A stretch of 64,000 nucleotides of DNA from Bin5 sp965204525 (GTDB lineage: Bacteria; Chloroflexota; Anaerolineae; Caldilineales; Caldilineaceae): positions 372,001 through 436,000 of the forward strand of contig OZ241994.1 of the NCBI GenBank assembly GCA_965204525.1, given 5' to 3'. A model generated the notes under the pieces. That model was given only the letters and a program-made list of their open reading frames with translations, did not search any database and was not told where the DNA came from. The position numbers were made by a program, and so were the translations under genes. Of this stretch, positions 1 to 7,920 are shown in pieces (position 1 is the first letter of the stretch; every line of letters starts with the position of its first letter).

Positions 1-544
1 GATCCTGCCGCAGATTGAACTCACGCGTGTCGGGCCAGTGGCGGGCATGCCCTCCCAGCCACACCAGGACAATTCGACGCCGGATTTCAGGCTCCAGCAT
101 CAGTGCCGAGGCAACATTTGTGATTGCGCCGATAGCGATAACGTAGAGCGGATCATCGGGAGGAGAGGCCAGGGCCCGTTCGATAAGATCGGCGGTTGCT
201 TCGCTCTCAACCGGTGTACCTGCACTTGGCACCCACTTCGTTGACCCTCGCTTCACGAACCCTTCCTTCGTCGTGTCTACCGCCGGCAAGCGTTCCAGCA
301 GGCGGTGGATCTCTTCGAAGCTCTTTTCCATCCCGTCTCCCGGCCCGGTGGACCGACTATTGTGAAAGGGAGCCGCATGCAAGGCCTCCACCTTAACGCG
401 TTCCGGAGACAGGAGTGCGTAGACAACAGCGAACTGGTCATCGATCTCGTTATAGGTATCGGTGTCCAGCACAATTCGTACCGGCCCGGAAGGAGGCCGG
501 AGTCGGTCCAATAGGAGCTGACGGTCAAGAGGCGGAAATCGCAT
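1..544 (-). CDS. Inosine/uridine-preferring nucleoside hydrolase, partial at the left edge
   Basis: This minus-strand frame opens with ATG at 542-544 and runs off the window edge, giving about 181 residues of the N-terminal part. Residues about 25-38 contain a Ca-binding signature, LDTDTYNEIDDQF, a version of the DxDxxxDD motif of nucleoside hydrolases. Further on, the segment YVIAIGAITNVASAL and then VWLGGH match the conserved core of the family. These enzymes cleave the N-glycosidic bond of ribonucleosides to give ribose and a free base. It is last in a minus-strand run after a DapA-family gene and a UxuA-like gene, so it fits a sugar/nucleoside catabolic set. No strong Shine-Dalgarno sequence lies before the ATG. 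The substrate cannot be deduced. Confidence 0.85.
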   Translation of the reverse strand, partial: MRFPPLDRQLLLDRLRPPSGPVRIVLDTDTYNEIDDQFAVVYALLSPERVKVEALHAAPFHNSRSTGPGDGMEKSFEEIHRLLERLPAVDTTKEGFVKRGSTKWVPSAGTPVESEATADLIERALASPPDDPLYVIAIGAITNVASALMLEPEIRRRIVLVWLGGHARHWPDTREFNLRQD

Positions 545-615
545 GAACCCAGATAAGCTGATGAAAAAAGCAGACGGTCATCCTGTATCCGATCCTGGTC
601 AGGTCCGAAATACCT

Positions 616-1593
616 CTATGCGGCAAGACGGTTGACCATCTCGAGCATCGCTGTCATGTAACCGATCGCGTATGCCCGCCCGCGGTGTCCCCAGTCCGAG
701 TCATCGACCATCGCCGGCACGTGGTCTGTAATCATGAAGCCGGTGAATCCCACCTCCTTCAGTGTCTTCATCACATCGAAAGGATCCACGTTCCCTTCGT
801 TGATGAAGCATTCATTGAAGTTGGGAACCGTGCCCTGGACATCGCGAAAATGGACGTAGATTATGCGCCCCCGGCCGCCGAAGTGGCGGATGGCTTCAAT
901 GACATAGTCATGCCCGTCCATTTCCGACCAGCAGCCCATGCAGAAGTCAAGACCGTGACTGGGGCTGTCGAAACGGTCTATCGCCCTTTTGAAACCTTTG
1001 AAGTTGCGGAAAATGCGGGCAACGCCGCCGAGCGATTCAACCGGTGGGTCGTCAGGGTGCAGGGCCAGGGTGACGCCTGCCTCTTCGGCCACGGGCAGAA
1101 GCCGTTCCAGATAATACTCGTAGTTCGCCCACATTTCGTCGGCGTCATAGACCCGCCCGTGCGTCAATTCACCCGGATCATGCTCAGCAAGATTAAAACG
1201 TGTTCCCCGCGCACCGCCCCGCAGTACTGCTGGCTCCGGCGTGCGCCAGACTGAATTGGGCATCCAGTGGTAACCGAGGATCGGAATCCCTGCCCGCCCC
1301 ATGTTCCGAACAGTCGTCTGCATATGCGCGATCTGTTCGTCCCGTCCTGGAAGTCCCAGCATCGCCTTGTCATAGAAGGAGACAGGTACGTTTTCCAGGC
1401 AGACCAGCCGCAAACCGGCGGCCGTAGCCCGGTCCGCAGCAGCCTTCAGATCTTCGTACTCCCATTGCTTATCACCTGGGAGTCTCGGCGTGTTCATCAG
1501 GAAATCGTCGGCGCCAAGCTGCTTGATGAAAGCCAGTTTCTCATCGGTCAGTTCATTGAACTGGCCTAAGCCGATCCGCATTTGAGTAGACAT
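616..1593 (-). CDS. UxuA-like mannonate dehydratase (TIM-barrel family)
   Basis: The predicted 325-residue protein has the mannonate dehydratase pattern. It shows an N-terminal MRIGLGQFNEL barrel strand, a GLDFCMGCWSEM segment near residue 215, a HFRDVQG metal-site segment near 250, and a C-terminal TDHVP...GRAYAIGYMTAML block. UxuA dehydrates D-mannonate to 2-keto-3-deoxygluconate in hexuronate breakdown. The protein is slightly shorter than the usual 340-390 residues, so it may act on a related sugar acid. The start is supported by AAGGAG eight bases upstream. It lies between a DapA-family gene, which could process the keto-deoxy acid, and a nucleoside hydrolase, all on the minus strand. 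Family assignment is firm; exact substrate is inferred. Confidence 0.82.
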   Translation of the reverse strand: MSTQMRIGLGQFNELTDEKLAFIKQLGADDFLMNTPRLPGDKQWEYEDLKAAADRATAAGLRLVCLENVPVSFYDKAMLGLPGRDEQIAHMQTTVRNMGRAGIPILGYHWMPNSVWRTPEPAVLRGGARGTRFNLAEHDPGELTHGRVYDADEMWANYEYYLERLLPVAEEAGVTLALHPDDPPVESLGGVARIFRNFKGFKRAIDRFDSPSHGLDFCMGCWSEMDGHDYVIEAIRHFGGRGRIIYVHFRDVQGTVPNFNECFINEGNVDPFDVMKTLKEVGFTGFMITDHVPAMVDDSDWGHRGRAYAIGYMTAMLEMVNRLAA

Positions 1594-1733
1594 AGTTATG
1601 CTCCTTGCTTCGACACTGCGTGGGGCCAGGCAAAGGGATCCCGCGATAGAATCCTGGAGGTACCGTGCTGCTTACGAGCACTCATTCTCGATACTCAACA
1701 CTGCTACCGGTGCAGCAATGTCCAGAAGGAAAG

Positions 1734-2648
1734 TCACGCAGGAACCGGCTGCGACAGACGGGCCAGCAGTTGCCCCTGCTCCGCTTCAGTCAAGTTGACA
1801 AGCGGCGGGCGTACCCGACTCCAGCCCTGTCTTCCGGTCTGGTCTGCGACGATCACCTTCAGCGAGGCTATCATGTTGAATCCGGACTCGAGGATGGCGT
1901 CGCGGACCCAATTTGTGCGGTTCTGGCGGTCTTCGGCATCGTCTGCAGTCCAGTTGTCATACAGGTCGCGAATGACATGGGGCAGCACGTTTGCCATCCC
2001 TGAGATGCAACCTCCGCCGCCGCCTTGCATGTTCTTCAAGAGCAGCGCTTCCGTTCCGCAGAAGACAGCGAAGCCCGGAAACTGCGCCGCCACATCGTGC
2101 AACCCCTGCAGCGTGTCTACGTCGCCGGAGCTGTCCTTCACGCCTGCAGCCTGGCCGGGATACGCTTGCGCCAGGCGAGAAAGCAGCGACGGGCTGAGCG
2201 GGATGCCGCTGACTTGCGGGATGTGATAGAAGTACATGCGCAGCCGATCGTCATTGACGCGATCGAGCACTGCGGCGAAAGAGCGGAAAAGACCCTCATC
2301 GGAAACGCCCGGATAATAGAAGGGCGGTAGGGTCAAGGCGCCATGGCAACCGGACCGCACAGCATGCCGGGTTAGTTCTGCAGCCTCTACGACAGAGGCG
2401 GCGCCGCTGCCTATCACCAGCCTTTCCGGCGCAACGCCGGACTCGATTACCGCATCGACCGCGGCCATGCGCTCGCCTGCCGAGAACGACGTCGCCTCAC
2501 TGTTTGTGCCGAACAGGACGAGCCCGTGGCAACCCCCCTCCAACAGACGGTGGCAAAACTCGGTGTATGCCGGCAGGTCGATGGAAAGGTCGGCGCAAAT
2601 GGGCGTCAGCGTGGGAGCAAATACGCCGCGCAGTGAGAGTTCTGTCAT
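1734..2648 (-). CDS. Dihydrodipicolinate synthase/N-acetylneuraminate lyase family protein
   Basis: This 304-residue TIM-barrel protein has the class I aldolase features of the DapA/NanA family. GTNSE at residues 47-51 replaces the GTTGE phosphate/carboxylate loop. Y141 in YFYHIP is the expected active-site tyrosine. K171 in GVKDSSGD is the Schiff-base lysine. Family members condense or cleave pyruvate-containing keto acids. The genuine lysine-pathway DapA is usually found with lysine genes. Here the neighbour is a UxuA-like dehydratase, so a role as a 2-keto-3-deoxy sugar acid aldolase or dehydratase is more likely. A purine-rich AAAGGAAA lies before the ATG. The gene is first in the minus-strand run 2648 to 1. 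Confidence 0.85.
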   Translation of the reverse strand: MTELSLRGVFAPTLTPICADLSIDLPAYTEFCHRLLEGGCHGLVLFGTNSEATSFSAGERMAAVDAVIESGVAPERLVIGSGAASVVEAAELTRHAVRSGCHGALTLPPFYYPGVSDEGLFRSFAAVLDRVNDDRLRMYFYHIPQVSGIPLSPSLLSRLAQAYPGQAAGVKDSSGDVDTLQGLHDVAAQFPGFAVFCGTEALLLKNMQGGGGGCISGMANVLPHVIRDLYDNWTADDAEDRQNRTNWVRDAILESGFNMIASLKVIVADQTGRQGWSRVRPPLVNLTEAEQGQLLARLSQPVPA

Positions 2649-2840
2649 GACCTGTTTCCTTTTCAGTTAAGTAATCGAAGACTGCCGGCTCTGTCATTCA
2701 TTGGGTTGGGCTACATGTTACGACCGCCGGGCGGGCGTTGTCAAATGGACCCAGGCCAGGACAACTCTACTCACGTCAGTACGTGCTCGTCCGAACAGAA
2801 CCTGCCAGGTGTCGTCCAGCCGCCATTGCGGATCGCCGCG

Positions 2841-2851
2841 CCAGAATCTGG
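2841..2851. repeat. Short perfect palindrome upstream of the DUF899 gene
   Basis: CCAGAATCTGG is an 11-base perfect inverted repeat with a single central base, lying 70 bases before the DUF899 start. It could be an operator half-site pair, but it is short enough to arise by chance. Confidence 0.2.
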
Positions 2852-2920
2852 CATTCAACTGAAAGAGATCGTAGAATAAATGCTGAACTTATAGATTCTC
2901 ATTGTCACAAGGAGAGATCA

Positions 2921-3523
2921 ATGTCCAACAACGACGCCAGCTTCGACAAGGAACTCGAAGCCGCTTATCTGGAACTCGATAAGGCCCGGAAGAATCTGGC
3001 GGAACTGCGCAGGAAGCTTCCCCACGAGGCCGTTGACGATTACCAGCTTCAAAGTCCGGACGGCCCTGTAAGCCTGTCGGCCCTTTTTGGTGATAAAGAA
3101 GACCTTATTCTTGTCCACAACATGGGCTCCGGCTGCTCCTACTGCACAATGTGGGCCGACAACTTCAACGGCGTCGCCCACCACCTGCAGGACCGCGCCG
3201 CTTTTGTGCTGGTCTCGCCCGACAGCCCTGCCGACCAGCAGGAATTCGCGCGTGGACGCGGCTGGCGCTTCCCGGTCTACTCCGCTCAAGGATCGGCATT
3301 TACCGCCGACATGGGCTTTCAGAGCACCGGAGGCGGCTTCATGTCCGGCTACCAGCCGGGCGTATCGGTATTCCGCAAGAACGACGACGGCAGCATAACG
3401 CGCGTAGCCAAAGACCATTTCGGTCCCGGCGATTTCTACTGCGGCGCCTGGCACCTGTTCGACCTGCTTCCAGACGGCCCCGCCGGCTGGAATCCTCAGT
3501 TTGAATACCCCGACCAGGAATAA
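2921..3523 (+). CDS. DUF899 family thioredoxin-like protein
   Basis: The protein is 200 residues from the ATG at 2921, which follows AAGGAGAG. A longer in-frame extension to 2738 lacks a ribosome site and looks non-coding. Residues 1-35 form a charged helix. The segment from about 40 is thioredoxin-like: DLILVHNMGSGCSYCTMWAD carries a CxxC at C72-C75, followed by a strand FVLVSPD. The C-terminal GPGDFYCGAWHLFDLLPDG motif is typical of DUF899. The family is predicted to be redox-active or peroxiredoxin-like but has no established reaction. It stands alone between divergent catabolic genes and the ATP-grasp cluster. Its function is unknown beyond a likely dithiol role. Confidence 0.8.
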   Translation: MSNNDASFDKELEAAYLELDKARKNLAELRRKLPHEAVDDYQLQSPDGPVSLSALFGDKEDLILVHNMGSGCSYCTMWADNFNGVAHHLQDRAAFVLVSPDSPADQQEFARGRGWRFPVYSAQGSAFTADMGFQSTGGGFMSGYQPGVSVFRKNDDGSITRVAKDHFGPGDFYCGAWHLFDLLPDGPAGWNPQFEYPDQE

Positions 3524-3961
3524 CCAGCCTCGACCGAATCCCGCTAGTTTCAGTGCAATAGACAGGCGCCGCATAGTTATCCGGACTGATGCCGGCGCGG
3601 GCGCCTGACCCACTTGGGCCCTTGCTGCCTGGCAAGAGATCGGATACCCCTGACTTGGAATTTCCGCTGTTTGCACATAAAGACCAAATTTGGGCATAAT
3701 ACGCAAATTCCCTGGAACGGGCTTTTATTGTGGTGAATTTCACCAACTTCATTTATGGTAATTGTCCTCGTTGGAACGATGGAGGAAACCTGAAAAACAT
3801 CAGGAAGAACCAGCAGGGTCCCTCTTCTTTATCTGCGGACGTCTCAGAAAGCTTGAAACGGGAAGATCACAGTTGACCAGATCGGGACCAGCTCGTTAAG
3901 GTTTTCGAACAGATCTCAACGGCGCCAGCCAAAAGCGCTAATCCGGACCACGCCAACGGCG
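3524..3961. other. Intergenic region with hairpin and promoter-like sequence
   Basis: No gene is supported in these 438 bases. Near its left end an inverted repeat with 8-base arms CAGGCGCC (3563-3570) and GGCGCCTG (3600-3607) could fold downstream of the DUF899 gene, but it is not followed by a T-tract. A promoter-like pair lies at 3671-3700. The rest is the unusually long leader of the ATP-grasp gene, in which I see no clear structured RNA. Confidence 0.5.
3671..3700 (+). promoter_or_regulatory. Candidate sigma-70-type promoter for the ATP-grasp cluster
   Basis: TTGCAC (3671-3676) and CATAAT (3695-3700) are separated by 18 bases. This would start transcription about 255 bases before the GTG of the ATP-grasp gene, giving a long untranslated leader. 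The match is good, but a single such pair in AT-richer DNA is not proof. Confidence 0.4.
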
Positions 3962-5455
3962 GTGAAAAGCGTGCCATCACAAGACGAGAGGATAAACGAG
4001 AGTGCCCTAAGCCTGTTCAGCAACTACGCATTGGAAGGGTCCATCTTCGACGAGATGTTCCAGGAGAACGGACGCCCTCGCGTGTCGTACGAGAAGCTGC
4101 TCCAGAGCATTCTCGAACTGCAAGCCAGCGAACTGACCCAGCGTCAGCAGGCCGCCGATCTCACCTTCCTGAACCGGGGCATCACTTTCACCGTTTACGG
4201 TGAAGACTCCACAATCGAACGCATCTTCCCCTACGATATCTTACCCCGCATCATCAGCGACCAGGAATGGAAAACAATCGAACGCGGCTTGCGCCAGCGC
4301 ATTCACGGCATCAACCTTTTCCTTCGAGACGTCTACCACGAAGGGCGCATTTTGCAGGAAGGGAAAGTGCCGTTCGACCTGATCTACAGTTGCGTCAACT
4401 ACCAGCGGGAAATGCGCGGCGTGAACGTCGCCAACGATGTCTACACCTCGATAGTCGGCTCCGACCTTGTCCGCCTTCCCGGCGGGGAATTCGCCGTCCT
4501 GGAGGACAACCTTCGCGTCCCCAGCGGCGTCTCCTATATGCTCGCCAACCGCGAAGTTATGACCCAGGTCTTCCCTGGCATGTTCGGCGGCTACGGAATC
4601 AGACCCATTGGTCATTACGGCCAGACCCTTCTGGAGCAGTTACAGAGACTGACACCCAAGGGGCGCGATGCGACGATCGTTCTTCTGACACCCGGAATCT
4701 TCAATTCCGCCTACTTCGAACATACTTTTCTCGCACGGGTTATGGGAATCGAACTGGTCGAAGGCGCCGACCTCCTCATCCATGACGGCTTCGTGTACAT
4801 GCGAACGACGAGCGGACTGCAACGCGTTGACGTCATCTACCGCCGAATCGATGACGAATACATTGATCCGCTCCATTTCAAGCCGGATTCCACCCTGGGC
4901 GTTCCCGGCCTGTTCAATGCTTATCGCGCCGGAAACATCACGCTCGCCAACGCAATCGGCACTGGGATTGCGGATGACAAGGCTGTCTACGCATTCGTAC
5001 CCGAGATGATCCGGTATTACCTGGGCGAGGAGCCGATCCTACAGAACGTCGAGACCTATCTTTGCATGAGGGACGATGAGCGGGCCTATGTTCTCGAAAA
5101 CCTCGACAAACTGGTCGTGAAGGCTGTCGGCGAGTCTGGCGGGTACGGCATGCTCATCGGCCCCTACAGTACGGCCAAAGAACGGGAAAGTTTTCGGCAG
5201 CAGATACAGGAAGATCCCCGCAACTACATCGCTCAGCCTACGCTCAGCCTGTCCCGCGCGCCATGTTACATAGACGGAAATGTTGTCTCCCGCCATGTTG
5301 ACTTGCGCCCCTTCATTCTCTACGGTGGAGAGCAGGAAAACACGGTCATCGTTCCGGGAGGACTGACTCGCGTAGCCCTGCGTAAAGGTTCGCTGGTCGT
5401 CAACTCCTCCCAAGGCGGTGGCAGCAAGGACACATGGGTCTTGCAAGAGGATTGA
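3962..5455 (+). CDS. Circularly permuted type 2 ATP-grasp protein
   Basis: The 497-residue protein matches the DUF404/DUF407 circularly permuted ATP-grasp family (usual length about 470-490). Recognisable blocks include RQRIHGINLFLRDVY near residue 110, then the GDEFAVLEDN-like segment GGEFAVLEDNLRVPSGVSYM near 177. Further blocks are DVIYRRIDDEYIDP near 295, and VVKAVGESGGYGM near 388 for nucleotide binding. Family members are thought to ligate amino acids or peptides, but the substrate is not established. The next two genes encode an alpha-E domain protein and a transglutaminase-like protein, an arrangement conserved in many bacteria. The start is a GTG without a clear ribosome site, so the N-terminus is uncertain. 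Confidence 0.88.
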   Translation: MKSVPSQDERINESALSLFSNYALEGSIFDEMFQENGRPRVSYEKLLQSILELQASELTQRQQAADLTFLNRGITFTVYGEDSTIERIFPYDILPRIISDQEWKTIERGLRQRIHGINLFLRDVYHEGRILQEGKVPFDLIYSCVNYQREMRGVNVANDVYTSIVGSDLVRLPGGEFAVLEDNLRVPSGVSYMLANREVMTQVFPGMFGGYGIRPIGHYGQTLLEQLQRLTPKGRDATIVLLTPGIFNSAYFEHTFLARVMGIELVEGADLLIHDGFVYMRTTSGLQRVDVIYRRIDDEYIDPLHFKPDSTLGVPGLFNAYRAGNITLANAIGTGIADDKAVYAFVPEMIRYYLGEEPILQNVETYLCMRDDERAYVLENLDKLVVKAVGESGGYGMLIGPYSTAKERESFRQQIQEDPRNYIAQPTLSLSRAPCYIDGNVVSRHVDLRPFILYGGEQENTVIVPGGLTRVALRKGSLVVNSSQGGGSKDTWVLQED

Positions 5456-5477
5456 ACCCAACTTAGGAAGTGCGCCA

Positions 5478-6455
5478 ATGCTTTCGAGATCTGCCGACAG
5501 CATGTACTGGATCGGACGGTACATGGAAAGAGCGGAGAACACGATTCGTCTACTTAGGGTTCGCCTGAACTTCATGGTCGGCCAGGCCGCGCAGCATGGC
5601 AACGATCGCGGCTGGCAGCAGTTCTTCTCCGCGCTGCGTCAGCCCCCACCCGTCATGAAGAACGGCGTCGTGGACAGCGAGGCGGCCCTGCAAATGGCCC
5701 ACAATCTCACGTTCGACGCCGATAACCAGACTTCGATATCGGGCTGTATCAATCTGGCCAGGTCAAACGCGCGTACAGTACGTTCCCAACTCAGCAGCCA
5801 ACTTTGGGAACACATGAACCGGCTCTACCTGCGCCTGCACTCCTGGCAAGGACACCAGAACTGGCACGATGAACGCGACAACTTTTTCAGAGAACTCGAA
5901 AGCAGTGTCTCACTCTTTCAGGGACTGGCCTTATCTTCGCTCTTGCACGATGAAGGTTGGCTCTTCATTCAGATCGGGGGACACCTGGAGCGAGTTTATT
6001 CGGTCTGCCATCTTTTGCAGGCGCATTTCCATCACTTTGGCGTAAATGGAGGAGAACAGTTGGAGACGGTCGATCCTCTCAATGGAATCGGCGTTCTTCG
6101 CGCCTGCAACTCCTTCGAATCATACTGCAGGGTATACGACCCGAGGCCAGAAACGCGCCAGGTAACGTCGTTCCTGTTGCTCAACCCATACCTCCCAAAC
6201 TCGGTCCGATTCAACGTAGACCAGATGGCCGATCTTTTGAGGCAGGTGGCCGGCGCAACCGAGACTCGCCGCGCCGGCGACCTGGATCGAATTTCAGGCA
6301 AGCTTAAGGCCAACCTGCAGTATAGTCAGATTGAAGATGTAGCTGAGATCGGGGCGAACAACTTTATCTCCGGCATCATGGACAGTTGCAGTCAGATTCA
6401 TGATGCTCTCTATGATGCCTATTTCAACTATACGATAGAAGAGGAGTTTTCCTAA
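5478..6455 (+). CDS. Alpha-E domain-containing protein (DUF403)
   Basis: This is a 325-residue, largely alpha-helical protein with the diagnostic N-terminus MLSRSADSMYWIGRYMERAE. The ATG at 5478 follows AGGAAG by seven bases. A possible in-frame extension overlapping the previous gene is not needed. The alpha-E domain (DUF403) is almost always next to, or fused with, circularly permuted ATP-grasp proteins, and is presumed to assist that unknown ligation. It sits 22 bases after the ATP-grasp gene and 22 before the transglutaminase-like gene, so the three are probably one operon. No biochemical function can be read from the sequence itself. Confidence 0.88.
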   Translation: MLSRSADSMYWIGRYMERAENTIRLLRVRLNFMVGQAAQHGNDRGWQQFFSALRQPPPVMKNGVVDSEAALQMAHNLTFDADNQTSISGCINLARSNARTVRSQLSSQLWEHMNRLYLRLHSWQGHQNWHDERDNFFRELESSVSLFQGLALSSLLHDEGWLFIQIGGHLERVYSVCHLLQAHFHHFGVNGGEQLETVDPLNGIGVLRACNSFESYCRVYDPRPETRQVTSFLLLNPYLPNSVRFNVDQMADLLRQVAGATETRRAGDLDRISGKLKANLQYSQIEDVAEIGANNFISGIMDSCSQIHDALYDAYFNYTIEEEFS

Positions 6456-6477
6456 CTGTCCACCTACAACCCGGCTA

Positions 6478-7449
6478 ATGAAATACTACACAATTCACCA
6501 CCACACCCGGTATCGCTACAGTTCCGAAGTCAGCGAGAGCACGATGGAGGTGCGCATGCAGCCCCGCACCGACCACCAGCAGCGATGCCTGAACTTTCGG
6601 CTGGAAGTATGGCCCCACGCACAGGTGCTGGCGACAAGCGACTGCATGCAGAATGCGATTCACTATTTTGACATTCCCAGGAGCCACTCCGAGTTGCTCC
6701 TGCGCGCCCAGACGCTGGTTATGGTCCAGGAGTCGGAACCTCTGCCTGAGGGCCTGGAATCTTCGGAGTGGAAGGCGCTGGGAGAGGTCGCCGCGACCGG
6801 CAATCACTGGGACTGGCTAACGCCCAGCAGGTTTGCGAGCCCGACCCCCTTGCTGTCAGAGTTCGCCGAAGAGATCGGTTTCGGCCAGGACCAGGACCCA
6901 CTGACCGCTCTCTTTAATCTGAATGAAAGGATCCACACCGCAATCGAATATACGCCGAAGAGCACGGCTGTTGACTCACCTATCGACACTGCCCTGGAAA
7001 ACCGCCGCGGGGTCTGCCAGGACTTCAGTCACATCATGATCGCCCTGCTGCGCAAAGCAAGTATTCCTGCCCGTTACATCAGTGGCTACGTTTTTCTGGA
7101 TCCAGAGAGAAAGAAGGAAAAGGAGATCTCCGGGGCGTCACATGCTTGGGTGGAGGCCTTCCTACCCGCGACCGGTTGGATAGGGCTTGATCCGACCAAC
7201 AATTCATCTGTAAGCAACAAACACATTCGCATCGCTGTTGGGCGGGACTACGCCGACGTGCCGCCCACCAGGGGGACCTACAAGGGCAATGCCCGCAGCG
7301 AACTGACCGTTGGTGTGCACATCTCTGAAACCGAGGATGAGGATATCCCCCACGATCTGCTCGACAACGGGCACATCACGACCAGGGAGTATGTCGAAGC
7401 AGAAAGCAGCACGCGTCTGCGCCTCGAGCAGGAGCAGCAGCAGCAGTAG
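6478..7449 (+). CDS. Transglutaminase-like cysteine peptidase family protein
   Basis: The 323-residue protein has an N-terminal bacterial transglutaminase-like beta domain (YYTIHHHTRYRYSSEVSES). A transglutaminase core follows, with a complete catalytic triad: C180 in RRGVCQDFSH, H222 in GASHAWVEAFLP and D238 in GLDPTNN. Such proteins are expected to hydrolyse or transfer amide bonds. Together with the preceding ATP-grasp and alpha-E genes it suggests a system that makes and breaks peptide-like bonds. No signal peptide is visible, so it is cytosolic. The C-terminus ends in a glutamate/glutamine run encoded by a short CAG tract. The gene lies 22 bases after the alpha-E gene. Confidence 0.9.
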   Translation: MKYYTIHHHTRYRYSSEVSESTMEVRMQPRTDHQQRCLNFRLEVWPHAQVLATSDCMQNAIHYFDIPRSHSELLLRAQTLVMVQESEPLPEGLESSEWKALGEVAATGNHWDWLTPSRFASPTPLLSEFAEEIGFGQDQDPLTALFNLNERIHTAIEYTPKSTAVDSPIDTALENRRGVCQDFSHIMIALLRKASIPARYISGYVFLDPERKKEKEISGASHAWVEAFLPATGWIGLDPTNNSSVSNKHIRIAVGRDYADVPPTRGTYKGNARSELTVGVHISETEDEDIPHDLLDNGHITTREYVEAESSTRLRLEQEQQQQ

Positions 7450-7564
7450 CACTCAGGTCATAGGCATGAAGAAGGGCCGGTTCTGCGGACAGTCGAGCCG
7501 ACCCAACTTTGCAGAGGTATTCTGTTCGTAAGAAACGGATTGACTACTCTGGCTGGTGTTTCCT

Positions 7565-7885
7565 CTAGTTAATCACTGATTTAGGAGTCGGGACGAGACG
7601 CTGAACCTTGATCGTCTCCCTATTGAGCATGTCTGGAATCTTGGGCGCAATATCGTTCAGCCAGCCGTCGGACTGGTAAACGGCCTCGTAGAGAGCTTCC
7701 CTGTCAGCCTCATCGTTGAAGCGGCGCATCCACACGTAGCAGTTGTCATCCTCCTCATCGATGAAAGAGCCGGCTACGACCATTCCCTTCGACACTTGGA
7801 AGGGGATAATCACGCTTTCCATGTACTCTACCCAAGCGTCGCGTTTGCCCGGGTGACACTCGTAAATCCTGTACTCGTACAACAT
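7565..7885 (-). CDS. NIPSNAP family protein
   Basis: A 106-residue protein starting LYEYRIYECHPGKRDAWVEYME, with a central GSFIDEEDDNCYVWMRRF and a C-terminal ETIKVQRLVP strand. This matches the NIPSNAP ferredoxin-like alpha/beta fold. The ATG is preceded by GAGGAGA. The family has no agreed enzymatic role in bacteria. Small copies like this often sit next to sugar-catabolic genes. It lies 35 bases downstream of the GH4 glycosidase gene on the same strand and is probably cotranscribed with it. Confidence 0.8.
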   Translation of the reverse strand: MLYEYRIYECHPGKRDAWVEYMESVIIPFQVSKGMVVAGSFIDEEDDNCYVWMRRFNDEADREALYEAVYQSDGWLNDIAPKIPDMLNRETIKVQRLVPTPKSVIN

Positions 7886-7920
7886 GGGTTCATCTCCTCA
7901 TTTTCTGGATATCGGACCCC

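Noticed and set aside
2738..2920. N-terminal extension of the DUF899 protein
   Set aside because: The extension has no ribosome site and an irregular residue composition; AAGGAGAG before 2921 fixes the start.
7428..7449. CAG tract at the end of the transglutaminase-like gene as a repeat element
   Set aside because: Only a few units are present; it is simply the coding end of a Gln/Glu tail.
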